Shown piece after piece: positions 61,207-64,000 of a stretch of DNA of 64,000 bases. The position numbers and the translations under genes were made by a program. The notes beneath the pieces are model-generated. The model had not been told where the DNA came from. It did not search any database and saw nothing but the letters and a program-made list of their open reading frames with translations. The stretch's first letter is position 1. Every line of letters begins with the position of its first letter. This DNA is from Sambucus nigra (taxonomy: Eukaryota; Streptophyta; Magnoliopsida; Dipsacales; Adoxaceae): positions 267,763,111 through 267,827,110 of the forward strand of contig OX422219.1 in assembly GCA_949130495.1 (NCBI GenBank), given 5' to 3'.

Positions 61207-61284
61207 CTCGATCGATCGATCGATCTCGAATGTCGATCGATTGACTAGGTCGATTGATCAAACCCAGTAGTCGATCGATCGACG
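61207..61284 (+). repeat. GATCGATC palindrome array, three to four units
   Basis: Cores at 61209-61225, 61233-61241 and 61270-61283, with one decayed unit (gtcgattgatca) between; 1,082 bp into the LTR. Confidence 0.9.
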
Positions 61285-61768
61285 TAAACTGTTTTTCCTG
61301 AATTTTCCGTGTTTAATGTTTCTTTGATTTTCGAGAATGAATGAGTATCCTAGGATTTATATTATACTTATATGGGAGTGAGAATAAGACCAGTAGGTAT
61401 ATTATCGAGGTTCGATAAGGCCATTGGGTGTAGGAATTGGATTATGGATCGACGAGAATAATCCGATTTAGTAGAGTATCGGGGGAACTCGGAATTGAGT
61501 TGTGATCTGAGGTAAAGTCAATTCAAGTAATAGACCAGTAGGGTAAGTAATAACTACTGAAATTATATGTGAAGGGTAACTAGGACCCTTAGATTTGTGT
61601 GAATACTCAAATAAATGCGATTAATGAGATAAATCGTAAAGCGAATATTGTATGGTAGACATAAGAGATTCAAATTTTATGTATGAACATAATTAGTATG
61701 TCGGGCGTGTACCTACTGAATTATATGATCTTTTAGGTCGAGATAAGTATACCTAAATTAACTATGTT

Positions 61769-61961
61769 AGGGTCGATGAGATATTCTGAACTAACATAGG
61801 GTTATTATATGTTTGGGGTTGATGTAAAATGCCGAACCAAACCTTTGAACTAGTGGCGTTATGAAAGAGTCCGAGCCAGAATTTGTGTACATAAATAATT
61901 GGGGTCGATGTATCATTCCGAACCAATTCTTACTTGGGTTCGATGAATCATTTTGAACCAA
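61769..61961 (+). repeat. Five degenerate gggtcgatg...gaacca repeats
   Basis: Units start near 61770, 61814, 61853, 61901 and 61936 (spacing 35-48 bp). Common pattern gggtcgatg, about 7 nt, tccgaaccaa. Seen only in this LTR. Confidence 0.75.
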
Positions 61962-62594
61962 GAGTCCTTTACGTGTGTGAAAAGGACAAAATAGTAATGA
62001 CTTATATTAGTATATATTGTGTGTGAAATATATACTTGATGATATTCTACTTTTGTGTATTAGTAGATTGATATATATTATGTATTTAAAGATACATACC
62101 GAACTAGTATGTTAAGTAGTGAAACTTAATTACGAAACACAACGTTAGATAGAGAATATCTATTTAGTAATTTAAGTAGTGAAACTTAATTACAAAAGTG
62201 GGAAGATAGAAATTGTGATAATTGTAGAAATTTAGTAGTGAAACTAAATGAGAAGTTTGAAACATAACATAGGTGAAATGTTACTTGAGTATTAATTAAC
62301 CTTCGCGAGATGTTAATGAAATGGATGTACTATGTGGGCGATATGAGAACTTAAGTATAGATAAGTTCAGATGATTACCTAGTCCTAGTTAGCTTGCAAG
62401 ATATGGCTAGGTACGCTAAGTGTAGAACGTTAGGTGTGCACAAAAGATGAGGGGTGAGTAAACTCAAGAGAGTGTACGAGAACCTAACATGTGTAATCAA
62501 TAACCGCATTTTATATTGTGATAAATGCTTGTTAAATATTTTCAAAATGTTTTGAGTACTAACTCTTGCTATAAATTATTTTCAAAACCTTTTA

Positions 62595-62616
62595 GGTGTC
62601 CACCCACAGGGACACC
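62595..62616 (+). other. Conserved LTR hairpin block, perfect form
   Basis: ggtgtcc-acccacag-ggacacc: a perfect 7-bp stem. Preceded by ccttttag, 462 bp from the LTR end. Confidence 0.7.
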
Positions 62617-63078
62617 ATGTATAATGATTTCATTCCAGGGACTCGATACTGTAGCACAGTGGATGCTTACAGGATTTTCATTAGACGATATCTCTCATTC
62701 AGATTTAGTGTAGGATCTCACACTATTCTTTGTATGGACTTGTGGCTCGATATCAGTCTCAGATGTTTAGTTTCAGACTAGTGGTTGTTCTACTATTATT
62801 TTGGGATTTTAGCCAATGGTTTATTCGGCATTACTCTTATTCTTTTGTACTCACACTTTGTTTATTGGGTTATAGTACATGGTTATTTTTATACTTTGTT
62901 CTGCATCGTTGATTTATCTGTTTTAACAAAGATAAAATTTGGCACCGGTCTAATTTTTTCTTAGGAGATTAGTAATTAAAAAGTTTTCAACCGTGATGCT
63001 AAGAATGAACCATTTGAGAAACTTGTTTTAATTTAATAAGGCCTCATCACCCGATGTTTAATTAGGCGGGGTGTTACA

Positions 63079-64000
63079 GTTGGCTAAAAATAATCCCAAA
63101 TGTAAATAACTTATCGAGCAACCTCCAATTGGAGAAGGCTTTGGGAGTGACTTGGAATTGGCTGCCTACATATTGGTGGTTTTGTCGAGGATCTTCTTGC
63201 CTGTAAAGCCCGATGATTACCTAAGGAGGGACCTAATCATCATGGTTGTTCGGATGTCACTGGGTATAAAAATTCATTTGGCAGCTATAACTTTGGGCAC
63301 CCTTTATAGTTTGATTGATCAAGTGGAAGAAGACTCTCCAGGTCCATCAATAGGTTTTATGTCTCAAATTACACTAATCATATTCTCTTCACTTCCTTCC
63401 ACTATGCCAGGTTCCCTGCATTTGCCCCTAGTGATTTATTACATGTCTCCCATATTGTGAAGATTCCTTACATTTGTTCTTATAATCACAAGCGAAGTAA
63501 GAAACCCTTTAATATCAAGTATTTCTTTCGTCGTACTTACATTGGTATTAACAAATTTTAGACCATAAACTTATTCGCTAAGTCCTAGCAACCAGTGAGT
63601 GAGGTCGGCGAGGCCACCACACATAATTTCCCCTACATGAGTGTCTTTCTGGTTATATCCCTTCTTAACTTCCCTCTTACATCGAATGGGAATATTTCTA
63701 TTTGATTTAATCCCCCATCGTGTATCCACCCAGTTTGTCTACGACCATGGGTTGCCCCAGTTACGTCACAACTCCTTGGAGCGGCCTACTAACTTCTCAC
63801 TTATTTATGGCAACTTTTTGACCAGTGTAGTATATGCTCTTTCGGTTCGTAATGGGGAAAAGGTGGTGATCACCTCAAATAAATCATTAGGTAGTAAATC
63901 AACTACCTATCTTACCATATTTTGTCGCAACTAACTAACCAAGTTCTAGAGGGATATTCTAGGTCAACCATTTTATCCAGTGGTCGAGAGGTTTACCCCA
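63079..64000 (+). pseudogene. gag-like N-terminal region of the Ogre/Tat-like element, part 2
   Basis: Continues part 1 in frame for AKNNPKCK, then a stop. The open stretch 63152-63460 reads ELAAYILVVLSRIFLPVKPD, then RMSLGIKIHLAAITLGTLYS. It resembles the helical segment (A-x-x-I/L-Y-x-L-V-L-F-P followed by a Leu/Ala helix) of Ogre/Tat-like and related plant transposon proteins. A further open part 63641-63934 shows no motif I know. The region runs off the window. Confidence 0.5.

Larger units (their letters stand above)
60126..63078 (+). repeat. Solo LTR of a chromovirus
   Basis: 2,953 bp from tgtaataccccgtattt to ggcggggtgttaca, flanked by the perfect duplication gttgg (60121-60125 and 63079-63083). 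No primer site, interior or second LTR is present, so the element was reduced by recombination between its LTRs. A GATCGATC array, the hairpin block and a cluster of gggtcgatg repeats lie inside. It interrupts the gag-like frame KVREL/AKNNP of the host element. Confidence 0.95.

Overview
The window looks like transposon-dense plant nuclear heterochromatin. It holds chromodomain-bearing Ty3/gypsy elements of the Tekay/Del type with ~2.9-3.0 kb LTRs and an initiator-Met tRNA primer site, plant L1-type LINE pieces, a Helitron carrying captured exons, and an Ogre/Tat-like element. I found no intact host gene, no RNA gene and no prokaryotic feature. All coding sequence is transposon-derived or consists of captured exon fragments, and all of it is broken by stops and frameshifts.

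Layout: 1-6999 is old low-complexity DNA with a 3 x 451 bp tandem array (271-1622), small duplications and a LINE remnant (about 3470-4700: DUF4283-like region, zinc knuckle, endonuclease). From 7000 to 28690 lies a minus-strand Helitron with good termini (TC start, 16-nt terminal hairpin, CTAG end, A/T target). It carries pieces of at least three recognisable host genes: a YJU2/CWC16 splicing factor, a CID-type PAM2/RRM protein and an IDM1-like PHD/acetyltransferase. Two weaker candidates are also present. Inside it sit two 5'-truncated LINEs (12471-13174 and 25316-26507) and one complete but defective chromovirus (14491-25259, TSD ccgag). The right half of the CID RRM exon was split first by a LINE and then by the chromovirus.

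From 28691 to 33919 there is a relic whose 3' LTR (30949-33919) is clear but whose interior shows no coding sequence. A minus-strand chromovirus occupies 35334-46210 (TSD tgaag/tgagg). An Ogre/Tat-like LTR and gag-like region (46211-64000, + strand) is interrupted by a second minus-strand chromovirus (47369-58024, TSD tttct) and by a solo LTR (60126-63078, TSD gttgg).

The most interesting unexplained structure is in the LTRs. Every copy carries a cluster of palindrome-based short repeats about 1.1 kb from its 5' end. In some families the core is GATCGATC, in others TTCGAACGA, and the copy number changes even between the two LTRs of one element. A second shared feature, about 0.5 kb from the LTR 3' end, is a 22-nt hairpin-like block with partly compensatory changes. 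These are readings by eye; alignments and searches were not run.
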